A DNA stretch of 21,625 nucleotides from JBCCSZ01 sp039199225. Lineage in GTDB: Bacteria; Bacteroidota; Bacteroidia; Chitinophagales; Saprospiraceae. Shown piece after piece: positions 14,386 to 21,260 of this stretch. Both the position numbers and the translations under genes were made by a program. Position 1 is the first letter of the stretch. Every line of letters starts with the position of its first letter. Below the pieces are notes generated by a model. That model saw only the letters and a list, made by a program, of their open reading frames with translations. It was not told the DNA's origin and made no database searches. The stretch is taken from positions 1 through 21,625 of the forward strand of contig JBCCSZ010000116.1 of the NCBI GenBank assembly GCA_039199225.1, in the 5' to 3' direction.

Positions 14386-14415
14386 CAAATATACAAAATC
14401 CCTCCGAAAAAGCAA
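14386..14415 (-). promoter_or_regulatory. Consensus -33/-7 promoter of the small RNA
   Basis: On the minus strand TTG (14415-14413), a 19-base spacer and TATATTTG (14393-14386, exact TAnnTTTG) predict a start at 14379-14380, precisely where the RNA's closing helix begins. It is one of the best promoters in the window. Confidence 0.7.
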
Positions 14416-14443
14416 CGGTGGGTTGTGCCTCAGAGGGATTTTG
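14394..14443. terminator. Bidirectional hairpin after the micropeptide gene
   Basis: CAAAATCCCTC (14394-14404) and GAGGGATTTTG (14433-14443) form an 11-bp perfect inverted repeat with A/T ends on both sides. It lies 30 bases after the stop of the peptide gene at 14474 and overlaps the small RNA promoter, whose TTG is in the loop. Confidence 0.6.
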
Positions 14444-14473
14444 ATGCTTGCTAAATTAGGTAGGAATTAACAG

Positions 14474-14590
14474 TCAGACAATGGTAATGTCTTCGGTAAT
14501 AAAGCTTTCAGAGCTACCGCCTTTTACCTTTACCAGGTCTTTGACTGTCAATTGTTTTGCAACCTTTTTCAGTAGGTCATCGATTTTCAT
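14474..14590 (-). CDS. Double-glycine leader micropeptide (bacteriocin/pheromone-like precursor)
   Basis: A 38-codon gene, ATG at 14590 and TGA at 14476-14474. Residues 1-25 form a charged amphipathic leader (MKIDDLLKKVAKQLT, then VKDLVKVKGG) that fits the double-glycine consensus: Leu at -12, Asp at -8, Leu at -7, Val at -4 and Gly-Gly at -2/-1. Such leaders are cut by C39-peptidase ABC exporters during secretion. The remaining core, SSESFITEDITIV, is 13 residues, acidic, rich in Ser/Thr and free of Cys, so it is not an obvious lanthipeptide; a signalling peptide or modified natural product is possible. No exporter or modification enzyme is in the window. It is divergent from the TPR-like protein gene at 14751 and followed by a hairpin terminator. 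Length and context strengthen the call; expression is unproven. Confidence 0.7.
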   Translation of the reverse strand: MKIDDLLKKVAKQLTVKDLVKVKGGSSESFITEDITIV

Positions 14591-14750
14591 AGGTTGAAGA
14601 TTTAATAGTTAGATAATGCTATGTAAGCTACCGTTACTGTCCCAAGAAATGGGCAATTGAAAACGAGGAACTTATAAATAGAGTGCAATTTGTTATATTG
14701 CGTTTAATGATGGTTCCGCTTTTCAATCAATCACTTAAAGTCGAATTAAA

Positions 14751-16163
14751 ATGCAGAGATTAAAAACCTATCTAAGCGTCATTGATCCACGCCTATTGCA
14801 GCATGTTGGCGGCAAGCCTGGCGAATTTATCCGCCAGTTCAGAGCGAAAAAGTATTTAAATGAAACAGCACTGATCGAAGACATTTGTCAGGGTGACAAG
14901 GATTTGGTATACTACCAACAACTAAAAACAAACGTCTTAAAAATCCTGCAATCCTTTGCTGTTGTCAGTCAATTTAGGGGCTCAAATCCACTCAAAAAAA
15001 AGTTAGATTTTTGTAGAAAAAAATTTCTACTAGCTCAAAAATTTACGAGCAGTGGAGAAAGAATGGAAGGGATAAGGCTCACAAAGCAGGCTTACACGCT
15101 GGCTGTCGAATACGATTTCGTTCACATGGCCAGTGAACTGGCGAGTGCATTGTATACAGAGCATGTGTATTACAGTATATCAAAGCGAAAAGCAAAATAC
15201 TATGCAACGCAGGTGAAGCGTCACACACTAGCGTATCTAGCAGAAAAGGAGGCAGAAGATTTGTACTATCAATACATCTTAGAAAATAAAAGTGTTGGCT
15301 TTTTAAGGAAAGCTGCTGCTTCCATTCCCCTAGAAACGGTGAAGTGTATGTTCTTGAAAGCAAGATTAGAGCTGGCTTACTACTTCAAATTACTGGATTA
15401 TCAGGGAATATTAAAAGCCTGTGACTCAGGTTTGTCAATGCTCAAAGACAAAAAGGGCGTCTACTCATCCTGGCTGTCCGTATTCACCAGCTCAAAGGGA
15501 ATTGCTCTGATGGCGACCGGCCAACATCAACAGGCTGATGAGGTATTTACCCAGGCGTCCAAATACGCACCAGCTCGGACGTTCAATGACTGTCTAATGA
15601 CATTGTACCGCACCATCAATTTCTTACATTCGGGTGATTACCAACAAGCATATGAGCTATACTTAGAAAACAAGCGGTGCCGATTTGATGAAATCCGGCA
15701 ACAGTTCGCCATCATCGAGGGCTACATGGGCTTTTTAGCGCATTATGGCTACGTACAACTGAAAAAGACATTTCGAATCGGTAAATACCTCAATGAAAAC
15801 ATCCTTACCCACAATCAAAAGCAAGGTGACAATATATCTATCCTGATTGCTGAACTGCTCATCTACCTGGCAAGAGATAGAGGTAAGTTTATTGACCGCG
15901 TGGAGGCTGTAAAGAACTACAGCTATCGTCACCTTAGAGATAAGGACACCCTTAGAGCAAAGCGGTTCATCCGCATCCTTTGCACGCTGCCAAATGCCAA
16001 CTTCCATCTGGTCGCTCTACGGCGAAAAACACAAAAGCATTTTACGTATCTGAAAAAGCAGCCCATATTTATTGGCCACAATGCGGGAATCATCGAGCTG
16101 ATTCCATTTGATAAACTACTTAATATTATAGTAGATAACCTGAAGTGCAAAGCAGTGTCGTAA
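14751..16163 (+). CDS. All-helical TPR-like protein of unknown function
   Basis: A 470-residue soluble protein with no signal peptide or membrane span. It starts 'MQRLKTYLSVIDPRLLQHV', has a basic N-terminal ~95 residues, and then helical-hairpin repeats like degenerate TPRs: 'GERMEGIRLTKQAYTLAVEY', 'GIALMATGQHQQADEVFTQA', 'TINFLHSGDYQQAYELYLEN'. No helix-turn-helix or enzyme motif is visible. Many basic residues occur throughout. It stands head to head with the double-glycine micropeptide gene (160 bp apart). By analogy with peptide-binding TPR proteins of Gram-positive quorum systems (Rap, and the TPR half of RNPP regulators) it could bind that peptide, but this is only inference. No consensus promoter is obvious in the shared spacer. 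Its stop is 6 bp from that of the convergent LamG gene. Confidence 0.8.
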   Translation: MQRLKTYLSVIDPRLLQHVGGKPGEFIRQFRAKKYLNETALIEDICQGDKDLVYYQQLKTNVLKILQSFAVVSQFRGSNPLKKKLDFCRKKFLLAQKFTSSGERMEGIRLTKQAYTLAVEYDFVHMASELASALYTEHVYYSISKRKAKYYATQVKRHTLAYLAEKEAEDLYYQYILENKSVGFLRKAAASIPLETVKCMFLKARLELAYYFKLLDYQGILKACDSGLSMLKDKKGVYSSWLSVFTSSKGIALMATGQHQQADEVFTQASKYAPARTFNDCLMTLYRTINFLHSGDYQQAYELYLENKRCRFDEIRQQFAIIEGYMGFLAHYGYVQLKKTFRIGKYLNENILTHNQKQGDNISILIAELLIYLARDRGKFIDRVEAVKNYSYRHLRDKDTLRAKRFIRILCTLPNANFHLVALRRKTQKHFTYLKKQPIFIGHNAGIIELIPFDKLLNIIVDNLKCKAVS

Positions 16164-16169
16164 AGGGGA

Positions 16170-17138
16170 TTATTGCCTAATGATTTTAAATGTATAATTT
16201 TCAGCCTTGTTGGATTGATTTTGAAGATGTAAAATATAAAACCCACTTCGGTAAGGTAGATCGATCTCGAATTGCTTGGTGTTCTCAAATCTTTTTTGAA
16301 AAACACATCTGCCTTGTATGTCCATCAGTTTGGCTTCTATAGAAAGATGCTGCTTTTCTAAGTTGATGGTAACATTATGATTGGTGGGATTGGGAAAAAT
16401 GGAAGCTTCTTCCTGCAGAAGAATTTCAGAATTACTTACGATTAATTCTTCCTTGCTCAGTAATCTGTCGTAAAATTGTAATTCGTCGATATGTCCACCA
16501 AAGAAGCAACAAGATTGAAGGCTGGTTCCTCCAAAACATCCAAGAAAGAGATTCGTAGAAATCGACTGGCTTGGGATATAAACTCCTTTGAAAATTTCTT
16601 CATTGTCCCTACAATAAGTAATCCTTTCACCATCCAAAAGAATGATTATTTGATGCCATTGCCCGTCAAATAAAGAATTCTGTTGATCAATTTCCAATTC
16701 ATGGTTGATGGCATTGGTACCTGTCTCAGATTCTACTTGGAATCGATCATTCTCGTATTCTATTTCAAAGACATTTGTTTGTAGACTTTCCCCAAAATTG
16801 CCAAGGCTCAAGATGGTCTGTTTGTCCTCTTCTTTATCAAATTTGATCTTAAAATAAATGCTGATTTTATTCAAATTGTCGCGATAGACGGGAGCAAAAA
16901 CAGATAAATCAACATAATCATCAATACCATTCAGCAGCAAGGCAGCATTTGGATTACCGTTTTCATCCATACCATAGGCACCACTCGCTAAATTTCCATC
17001 GTAATTATTTGTACTAAAATCTTGAACATTTCCGTCAAAGGGATAATATGCCAATAGTCCATCGTTTGATATTTGAGCATCTGCCATAAAAGCATAGCAC
17101 AAAAGGAATAGGGTTAACAGCTTTGTATTCATAATCAT
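16170..17138 (-). CDS. Secreted LamG-domain protein with T9SS tail
   Basis: A 322-residue exported protein with a signal peptide (MNTKLLTLFLLCYAFMADAQ from the third codon; the ATG at 17132 is an equally good start). Residues about 27-235 form a LamG/concanavalin-like jelly roll: 'GLLAYYPFDGNVQDFS', 'ALLLNGIDDYVDL', 'GQWHQIIILLDGERITYCRDN' and 'GGHIDELQFYDRLLSKEEL', which is the common Laminin_G_3 pattern. Residues about 244-322 are a type A T9SS sorting domain ('SIFPNPTNHNVTINL', 'GFYILHLQN'). Such proteins usually bind carbohydrate or adhere at the surface. A Cys-Cys pair ('LQSCCFFGG') is unusual. A -7 element lies at 17201-17208. Confidence 0.9.
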   Translation of the reverse strand: MIMNTKLLTLFLLCYAFMADAQISNDGLLAYYPFDGNVQDFSTNNYDGNLASGAYGMDENGNPNAALLLNGIDDYVDLSVFAPVYRDNLNKISIYFKIKFDKEEDKQTILSLGNFGESLQTNVFEIEYENDRFQVESETGTNAINHELEIDQQNSLFDGQWHQIIILLDGERITYCRDNEEIFKGVYIPSQSISTNLFLGCFGGTSLQSCCFFGGHIDELQFYDRLLSKEELIVSNSEILLQEEASIFPNPTNHNVTINLEKQHLSIEAKLMDIQGRCVFQKRFENTKQFEIDLPYRSGFYILHLQNQSNKAENYTFKIIRQ

Positions 17139-17200
17139 ATTCAGTTGTTGTAATGTTCACCTCAAAGGCATTTCGTCAAGTAAAAGGTTGATACCACCCT

Positions 17201-17208
17201 CAAATTTA
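17201..17208 (-). promoter_or_regulatory. -7 element for the LamG gene
   Basis: TAAATTTG on the minus strand, an exact TAnnTTTG match, with a predicted leader of about 56 bases. No TTG is found at -33. Confidence 0.4.
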
Positions 17209-17351
17209 CCAGAAACTTATCATAGTTCATAGGGCAGCAGGTCTCCAACTTCTACTGAGCGAAATCTATGCCTGTTCGCCACATATCCTGGTTGGCCATC
17301 ACCGGCGCATCCGTCATTGATATGTTTCGAGCCAACAACTGTTTTGACACA

Positions 17352-18023
17352 TCAAAAACCAACTCGAATACCGATGGACCCTCTCAACTTATTATTGTAA
17401 AAATCTTCCTCTCCTAAGAAGCTCTCATACCCATAAGTATTTGTATAGGTAAGTCCAGCAAACAGGTTCAGGTATCGATTATTGGGAATGAGTTGGTAGA
17501 TTACTTGACCGCCAAACTCTGATAACAGCCCGAAACCAGCATCATTGCCTTCTTGTAGTTCGTCTTCCCATTCATTGACCCTTCTTCCGTCGGGCGTGAT
17601 TCGATCATCGTCCAACAGGTAGAATCCAGCGCCAAATTGTCCAAAGGAAATGGGAAACCTAATTACCAGTCGGTCCGCATTCAATTTAAGATTGTAAGCG
17701 ATTTCCAAACCAAGGTATCCATGGTCATTGGCAACTTGTATGACCGATTTTCCTTTATAGGTGACTCCTTCCTCCAATACCAAATCATACACTTGTCCTT
17801 GATTTATCGGGCCGCTTCTGCCGTAGGTCCTGATACCAAAATCCCACTTTCTATTTTTTGTGGTGATGCCAATACTAACACCAACGGCATTTCCTATGTG
17901 CTCGTCAAGAAACATGGCTGAATATTCTGCTTGGAAATAAAAACCCAGGCTCTTTTCCTGGCAAAATATATTTGTCTGGTAAAAGATCATTACCACTATT
18001 ACGAAAAGCTTATTCTTGTGCAT
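17352..18023 (-). CDS. Probable outer-membrane beta-barrel protein
   Basis: A 223-residue exported protein: signal peptide through 'FYQTNIFCQ' (residues 1-21), then alternating amphipathic strands such as 'LGFYFQAEYSAMFLDE', 'GVSIGITTKNRKWDFGI', 'LGLEIAYNLKLNADRLVIRF' and the closing 'KLRGSIGIRVGF', which ends in an aromatic residue as outer-membrane barrels do. Size suits an eight- to ten-stranded barrel. It follows the gene at 18042-18719 by 18 bp and is surely in the same operon. The ligand is unknown; a porin or a structural OmpA-like barrel lacking a peptidoglycan domain are both possible. Confidence 0.75.
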   Translation of the reverse strand: MHKNKLFVIVVMIFYQTNIFCQEKSLGFYFQAEYSAMFLDEHIGNAVGVSIGITTKNRKWDFGIRTYGRSGPINQGQVYDLVLEEGVTYKGKSVIQVANDHGYLGLEIAYNLKLNADRLVIRFPISFGQFGAGFYLLDDDRITPDGRRVNEWEDELQEGNDAGFGLLSEFGGQVIYQLIPNNRYLNLFAGLTYTNTYGYESFLGEEDFYNNKLRGSIGIRVGF

Positions 18024-18041
18024 TGGAAAGAATTATTTTTC

Positions 18042-18719
18042 TTAGAAATTAAAGAATGGAAGGGCGCTGCTTTGTGAAACTCCAAATGCATATTGGTAGC
18101 CCAGGGAAAACTGCCAGAAAAATTTCTCGGTATCTCCTGTAGCCCCATTCATTGGTCCAGCATAAGTCCTCAATGAAAACATGCTTCTATTCTTGCGAAT
18201 CGATATGCCATTCAAAACGATGGCGGAGGCGGGAAGTTGTTCGTCATAAATTGGCTCATCACCAAACTGCATGGCGGTTCTAAACATTGCTCCTGAATGA
18301 AAGTAAAGGTTGCCAGATAAACGAATGCCAAAGACAATATTGGGGTCTAATTCCAGTCCACTGGTAGAAGCGGGAAGCTCTGGATTTTCATCATTGCTGA
18401 GGTAACGATAGCTAGTGGTAAGATTGATATCGAGTCTGTAATTTTCTGATTCTTTAATTTTGAATCCCAATACAGCACCGACAAATGTGGTATTGCCATT
18501 TTCGATGGCTCTGGCATTGACAAAGCGGTATTTTATTCCACTGTATCTCAATTGCACTCCTACATTAAACCGTTTCGATAGCTGATACTGATACCAAAAA
18601 GTTTCTAGGTGGTTGTCATTTTTGCTAGTACCGACGGATAGGCCAATGTACGATTGGGCTTCTATTTGAGCAACTACAAAGCCAATAATTAAAACGATCA
18701 AAGACAGTTTGACATTCAT
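18042..18719 (-). CDS. Probable outer-membrane beta-barrel protein
   Basis: A 225-residue exported protein from the ATG at 18719 (signal MNVKLSLIVLIIGFVVA ending 'QIEAQ'); the longer frame from 18761 begins upstream of the predicted transcription start and is rejected. The mature part is a run of amphipathic strands ('SYIGLSVGTSKNDNH', 'RFNVGVQLRYSGIKYRFV', 'NTTFVGAVLGFKI', 'FFWQFSLGYQYAFG') ending 'ALPFFNF' with a terminal Phe, typical of beta-barrels inserted by BamA. It heads the two-gene barrel operon. A 24-bp palindrome about 42 bases upstream of the predicted transcription start, beside a Crp/Fnr regulator gene, suggests direct control by that regulator. Confidence 0.78.
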   Translation of the reverse strand: MNVKLSLIVLIIGFVVAQIEAQSYIGLSVGTSKNDNHLETFWYQYQLSKRFNVGVQLRYSGIKYRFVNARAIENGNTTFVGAVLGFKIKESENYRLDINLTTSYRYLSNDENPELPASTSGLELDPNIVFGIRLSGNLYFHSGAMFRTAMQFGDEPIYDEQLPASAIVLNGISIRKNRSMFSLRTYAGPMNGATGDTEKFFWQFSLGYQYAFGVSQSSALPFFNF

Positions 18720-18747
18720 TTTACAAGTGTTATTTGTTGAAGTCCTG

Positions 18748-18755
18748 TAAAAGTA
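18748..18755 (-). promoter_or_regulatory. -7 element for the barrel operon
   Basis: TACTTTTA on the minus strand, seven of eight fit to TAnnTTTG, predicting a start near 18742, 23 bases before the ATG at 18719. No -33 TTG is present, fitting an activated promoter. Confidence 0.4.
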
Positions 18756-18772
18756 TGTCAACTCTTTTGAGT

Positions 18773-18796
18773 ATTTCTTAACCGCAGTTAAGAAAT
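18773..18796. promoter_or_regulatory. 24-bp palindrome, candidate Crp/Fnr-family site
   Basis: ATTTCTTAAC-CGCA-GTTAAGAAAT has perfect 10-bp arms with a 4-base centre. TTAAC-N4-GTTAA has the same half-site geometry as FNR sites (TTGAT-N4-ATCAA). It lies 5 bases after the stop of the Crp/Fnr gene, and its centre is about 42 bases before the predicted start of the barrel operon, the class II activator position. There is no T tract, so a terminator is less likely. Confidence 0.55.
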
Positions 18797-18800
18797 GAAA

Positions 18801-19379
18801 TTATCTATTTTGGGAGATTCGTTTTCTAATTCTGCTCAATGCTACATCTGTGATTCCAAGATAAGAGGCGATCATATACAAGGGGACTTCCGACAACAAC
18901 GGCGGCCTTCTTTCCAGTAGCTCTAAATACCTTTCCTCTGCTGACAAGGTAATGATCGACTCGAATCGCTGGGTCATATTCAAATAAATGGTCTCCGTAA
19001 ATTTTTTTGACATGTCGTTCAGGGCTGGGTATTCTTTGTAAATTCGTTCCAAATCTTCGTAAGCCGCAGATTGATAAACGCAATCGCTTATGGCTTTCAG
19101 AGCATACCTAGCTGGTTGCTTGGTAATGAGGCTTTGATGGACAGAAGCAAAATCATTTTTAAAAATAAAATCCTTGATAAACGTCCGCTCTTTACGCTCA
19201 TAAACCATAATCATTGTACCTTCTTGTAGAAAGCAGACGTTGCGACATACTTCACCTTGCTTGACAATGTACTCCCCTGCTTTGGCCTTTTTAGAAACAT
19301 AATATTGCTTCTCCAAAAATTCCAGCTTTTCTCTGGGAATGGAAACCAATTCTCCAACATGCTCTGCTACTGATTTCAT
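18801..19379 (-). CDS. Crp/Fnr family transcriptional regulator
   Basis: A 192-residue regulator. Residues about 25-115 form a cyclic-nucleotide-type jelly-roll domain ('YIVKQGEVCRNVCFLQEGTM', 'MVYERKERTFIKDFIFKND'), linked by a long helix to a C-terminal winged helix ('EVPLYMIASYLGITDVALSR', 'IRKRI'). It is like the many Bacteroidota Crp/Fnr proteins whose effector is unknown; the phosphate-binding cassette of true CRP ('RxARSA') is absent. No Fe-S cysteine cluster of FNR type is seen. It lies directly upstream of the barrel operon on the same strand, with the palindrome at 18773-18796 between, which implies local control. Confidence 0.93.
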   Translation of the reverse strand: MKSVAEHVGELVSIPREKLEFLEKQYYVSKKAKAGEYIVKQGEVCRNVCFLQEGTMIMVYERKERTFIKDFIFKNDFASVHQSLITKQPARYALKAISDCVYQSAAYEDLERIYKEYPALNDMSKKFTETIYLNMTQRFESIITLSAEERYLELLERRPPLLSEVPLYMIASYLGITDVALSRIRKRISQNR

Positions 19380-19547
19380 TTACGTTTATATTTCCAGATT
19401 GTGAGAATCAAAACTGATTTTGCTTATCGACTTTTATCTCAATTATTGGATCAATTTTACGAAGCAGTTCCTAATATTTGTATCGACCTAAAGGCGCTCA
19501 AAGCGCGAATAGCCATTGCTATGTGGGGCTTGAGTCCAGTCTTGTAT

Positions 19548-20012
19548 TCAAGTCTCTTTGGAATAAATCTTAAACTCGTCGCCAGAGGTTCCATATCCTA
19601 CGCCATATTGCTCCCATCCGTTTTTCTCATAGAAGTCGACCAGGTCGGTACTTAGGTATAATCTTTTGTAGCCCTTTGCCCTTGCCTGAAGGAGTCCATC
19701 CACTAAAAGCGAAGCGGCAATACCTTGGTTCCGGTAGGATTCGTCTACGTACAAGCACGCAAACCATGGCATTAAATCCTGTCTGCTTATGATGTCATTT
19801 GTCAGCAGTGCATAAGAACAAACTATTTTATCCTCTATTGTTCCTATGTAAAATTTGGGCAATGCATTTTGTTGATCCAGCGAATGGGTGATACAATCCA
19901 AATAAAAATTGAAATTTGATTCACTTCCCCAATGCTTCCAAAAGAAGTTGATGGCTTCTTCTATCAGGTCAGCTTTTAGCGATAGTTCGGATATTTCCAC
20001 ATCGTATGCCAT
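19548..20012 (-). CDS. GNAT family N-acetyltransferase
   Basis: A 154-residue acetyltransferase of the GNAT fold, which moves an acetyl group from acetyl-CoA to an amine. Motif A for CoA pyrophosphate binding is 'LYVDESYRNQGIAASLL' with R/Q-x-x-G-x-A at residues 94-99; 'FYEKNGWEQYG' near 127-137 is the usual motif B. The N-terminal half carries 'FFWKHWG' seen in related Bacteroidota and Bacillota GNATs. The substrate cannot be told. It starts 42 bp after the propeller lipoprotein on the same strand and may be co-transcribed with it. Confidence 0.92.
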   Translation of the reverse strand: MAYDVEISELSLKADLIEEAINFFWKHWGSESNFNFYLDCITHSLDQQNALPKFYIGTIEDKIVCSYALLTNDIISRQDLMPWFACLYVDESYRNQGIAASLLVDGLLQARAKGYKRLYLSTDLVDFYEKNGWEQYGVGYGTSGDEFKIYSKET

Positions 20013-20054
20013 GACTTGTTTCTGTTTTGATTTAAAAAATACGCTACCTTAAAA

Positions 20055-21128
20055 TTAGTGCTGATCCACTTCAAACTTTTCAAAATCCTCTCCATTGTAC
20101 CTGTAGACGCCATCATCATAAGTCCCCAACCACATCGTCCCATCTTTGTCTTTAAAAATTGTCAGCAGCAAAATTTCTTTATTGTCTTGCTTGGGGATAA
20201 ATTGCTGTAATTTTTCTCCGTCGTATTTCCAAACTCCCTCATCAAAGCTAACCATCCAAAGGTTGTCTTTATCATCCGAGACTGCCGACATGTAATAAGG
20301 TAGTTCTATGGAAACATTGTGCTCAGACAAGTTAATGCCTGGCAGTTTTTCATAGGTATTTTCAGAGGTGATTTTATACTTGTAACGGATGTTGCTCAAC
20401 CAAATATTACCGTCTTTGTCTTCTACGATTGAGCGCACTCCGGGCTCTCTTCCATCTTCGAGTCTTGATAGTTCTTTTTCAGCAATCCATAGGAAGGAAT
20501 CGCCGTCGAATCGAAAGGCGCCTGCCAAGCCAGTTCCAAACCAGACATTGCCACTTTTATCTTTACCCATTCCAGCTATGGCATAAGGGCTGTAAGAAGT
20601 ATTACTCGCGGTAATTCCCAATACCTTCTCTATGTCTTTTGTTGGAAGTTCCAGCACAAACACATTTTCACCATCGTACCTGTAAACACCATTATCAATG
20701 TTTGCAAACCACAAATCATCTGCTCCTAACTTCCATTCATTGTCTGTTGATTGGACAATATTTAGCAGTGTGAATTTTTTGCCATCAAACTTGCTGATGC
20801 CTTTTCCTGTATGGACCAACAAATTAAAATTTTTGTCTTCCTGCACCCCTTGAATCTGGTTGGAAGGCAAACCATCCTCTGTTGTAAATTGAGTGAGCTT
20901 TTCGCCATCGAATAGATACAGGCCACTTTTTTTGCTTCCAAACCAATAATTCGCCTTCGAATCTTGGAAGATGTTCCAAATTTGCTTATCAAGTTTCGAA
21001 ACTGATTTTCCCAGGGTCACCTTTTGGGATTCAGATGACTTGTTTTTGGACTTCACCTGCCCACTACAGGAGAACACATGACTCAAAACAACAACTAGGA
21101 ATATTGCTTTTATGATATGGATCGTCAT
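20055..21128 (-). CDS. Regulator-propeller lipoprotein
   Basis: A 357-residue lipoprotein. A signal peptide ends in the lipobox 'VFSC' with the lipidated Cys at residue 21, and a flexible 'SKNKSSESQK' linker follows. The rest consists of seven Reg_prop repeats ('DSKANYWFGSKKSGLYLFDG', 'KSGNVWFGTGLAGAFRFDG', 'KDGTMWLGTYDDGVYRYNG'), enough for one full seven-bladed beta-propeller. It has no kinase or membrane span, so it is a free sensor-like propeller attached to the membrane. It differs from the secreted propeller at 8788-10023 by having a lipid anchor and no T9SS tail. The ligand is unknown; a glycan is one possibility because propellers of this kind are frequent in glycan sensors. Confidence 0.9.
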   Translation of the reverse strand: MTIHIIKAIFLVVVLSHVFSCSGQVKSKNKSSESQKVTLGKSVSKLDKQIWNIFQDSKANYWFGSKKSGLYLFDGEKLTQFTTEDGLPSNQIQGVQEDKNFNLLVHTGKGISKFDGKKFTLLNIVQSTDNEWKLGADDLWFANIDNGVYRYDGENVFVLELPTKDIEKVLGITASNTSYSPYAIAGMGKDKSGNVWFGTGLAGAFRFDGDSFLWIAEKELSRLEDGREPGVRSIVEDKDGNIWLSNIRYKYKITSENTYEKLPGINLSEHNVSIELPYYMSAVSDDKDNLWMVSFDEGVWKYDGEKLQQFIPKQDNKEILLLTIFKDKDGTMWLGTYDDGVYRYNGEDFEKFEVDQH

Positions 21129-21148
21129 AACAACTTTATATCTTCATT

Positions 21149-21156
21149 CAAAAATA
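21149..21156 (-). promoter_or_regulatory. -7 element for the propeller lipoprotein gene
   Basis: TATTTTTG on the minus strand, an exact TAnnTTTG match, with a leader of about 14 bases. No TTG is found at -33. Confidence 0.4.
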
Positions 21157-21260
21157 CGAAGGTATCAAAACTTTGCTTGCTTCAATTCAAAATTCGTACG
21201 ACAAATAAAATACTTCTTGCATATGCTTAGCACTGCCTCACCCTCGTAATATTTCATTGG

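Larger units (their letters stand above)
13509..14473. other. Long region without ORFs, rich in RNA-like structure
   Basis: No convincing protein gene is seen in these 965 bases; the only ORFs (13529-13711 plus, 13771-13974 minus) start at TTG and have no protein character. The left part (13509-13950) is AT-rich with nothing I can name. The right part (13957-14443) holds two intrinsic terminators for minus-strand transcription, an exact minus-strand promoter and several perfect hairpins, annotated separately. Two of these stand between the terminators: CTGGGCC/GGCCCAG (14079-14085 and 14105-14111) and GTGGC/GCCAC (14024-14028 and 14036-14040), which may belong to a second structured RNA. Confidence 0.55.

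Noticed and set aside
17139..17351. Possible short C-terminal peptide remnant between the barrel and LamG genes
   Set aside because: Only about 30 codons in one minus frame and nothing recognisable; could be chance.
19401..19655. 84-codon plus-strand ORF
   Set aside because: Mostly antisense to the GNAT gene, no independent coding evidence.
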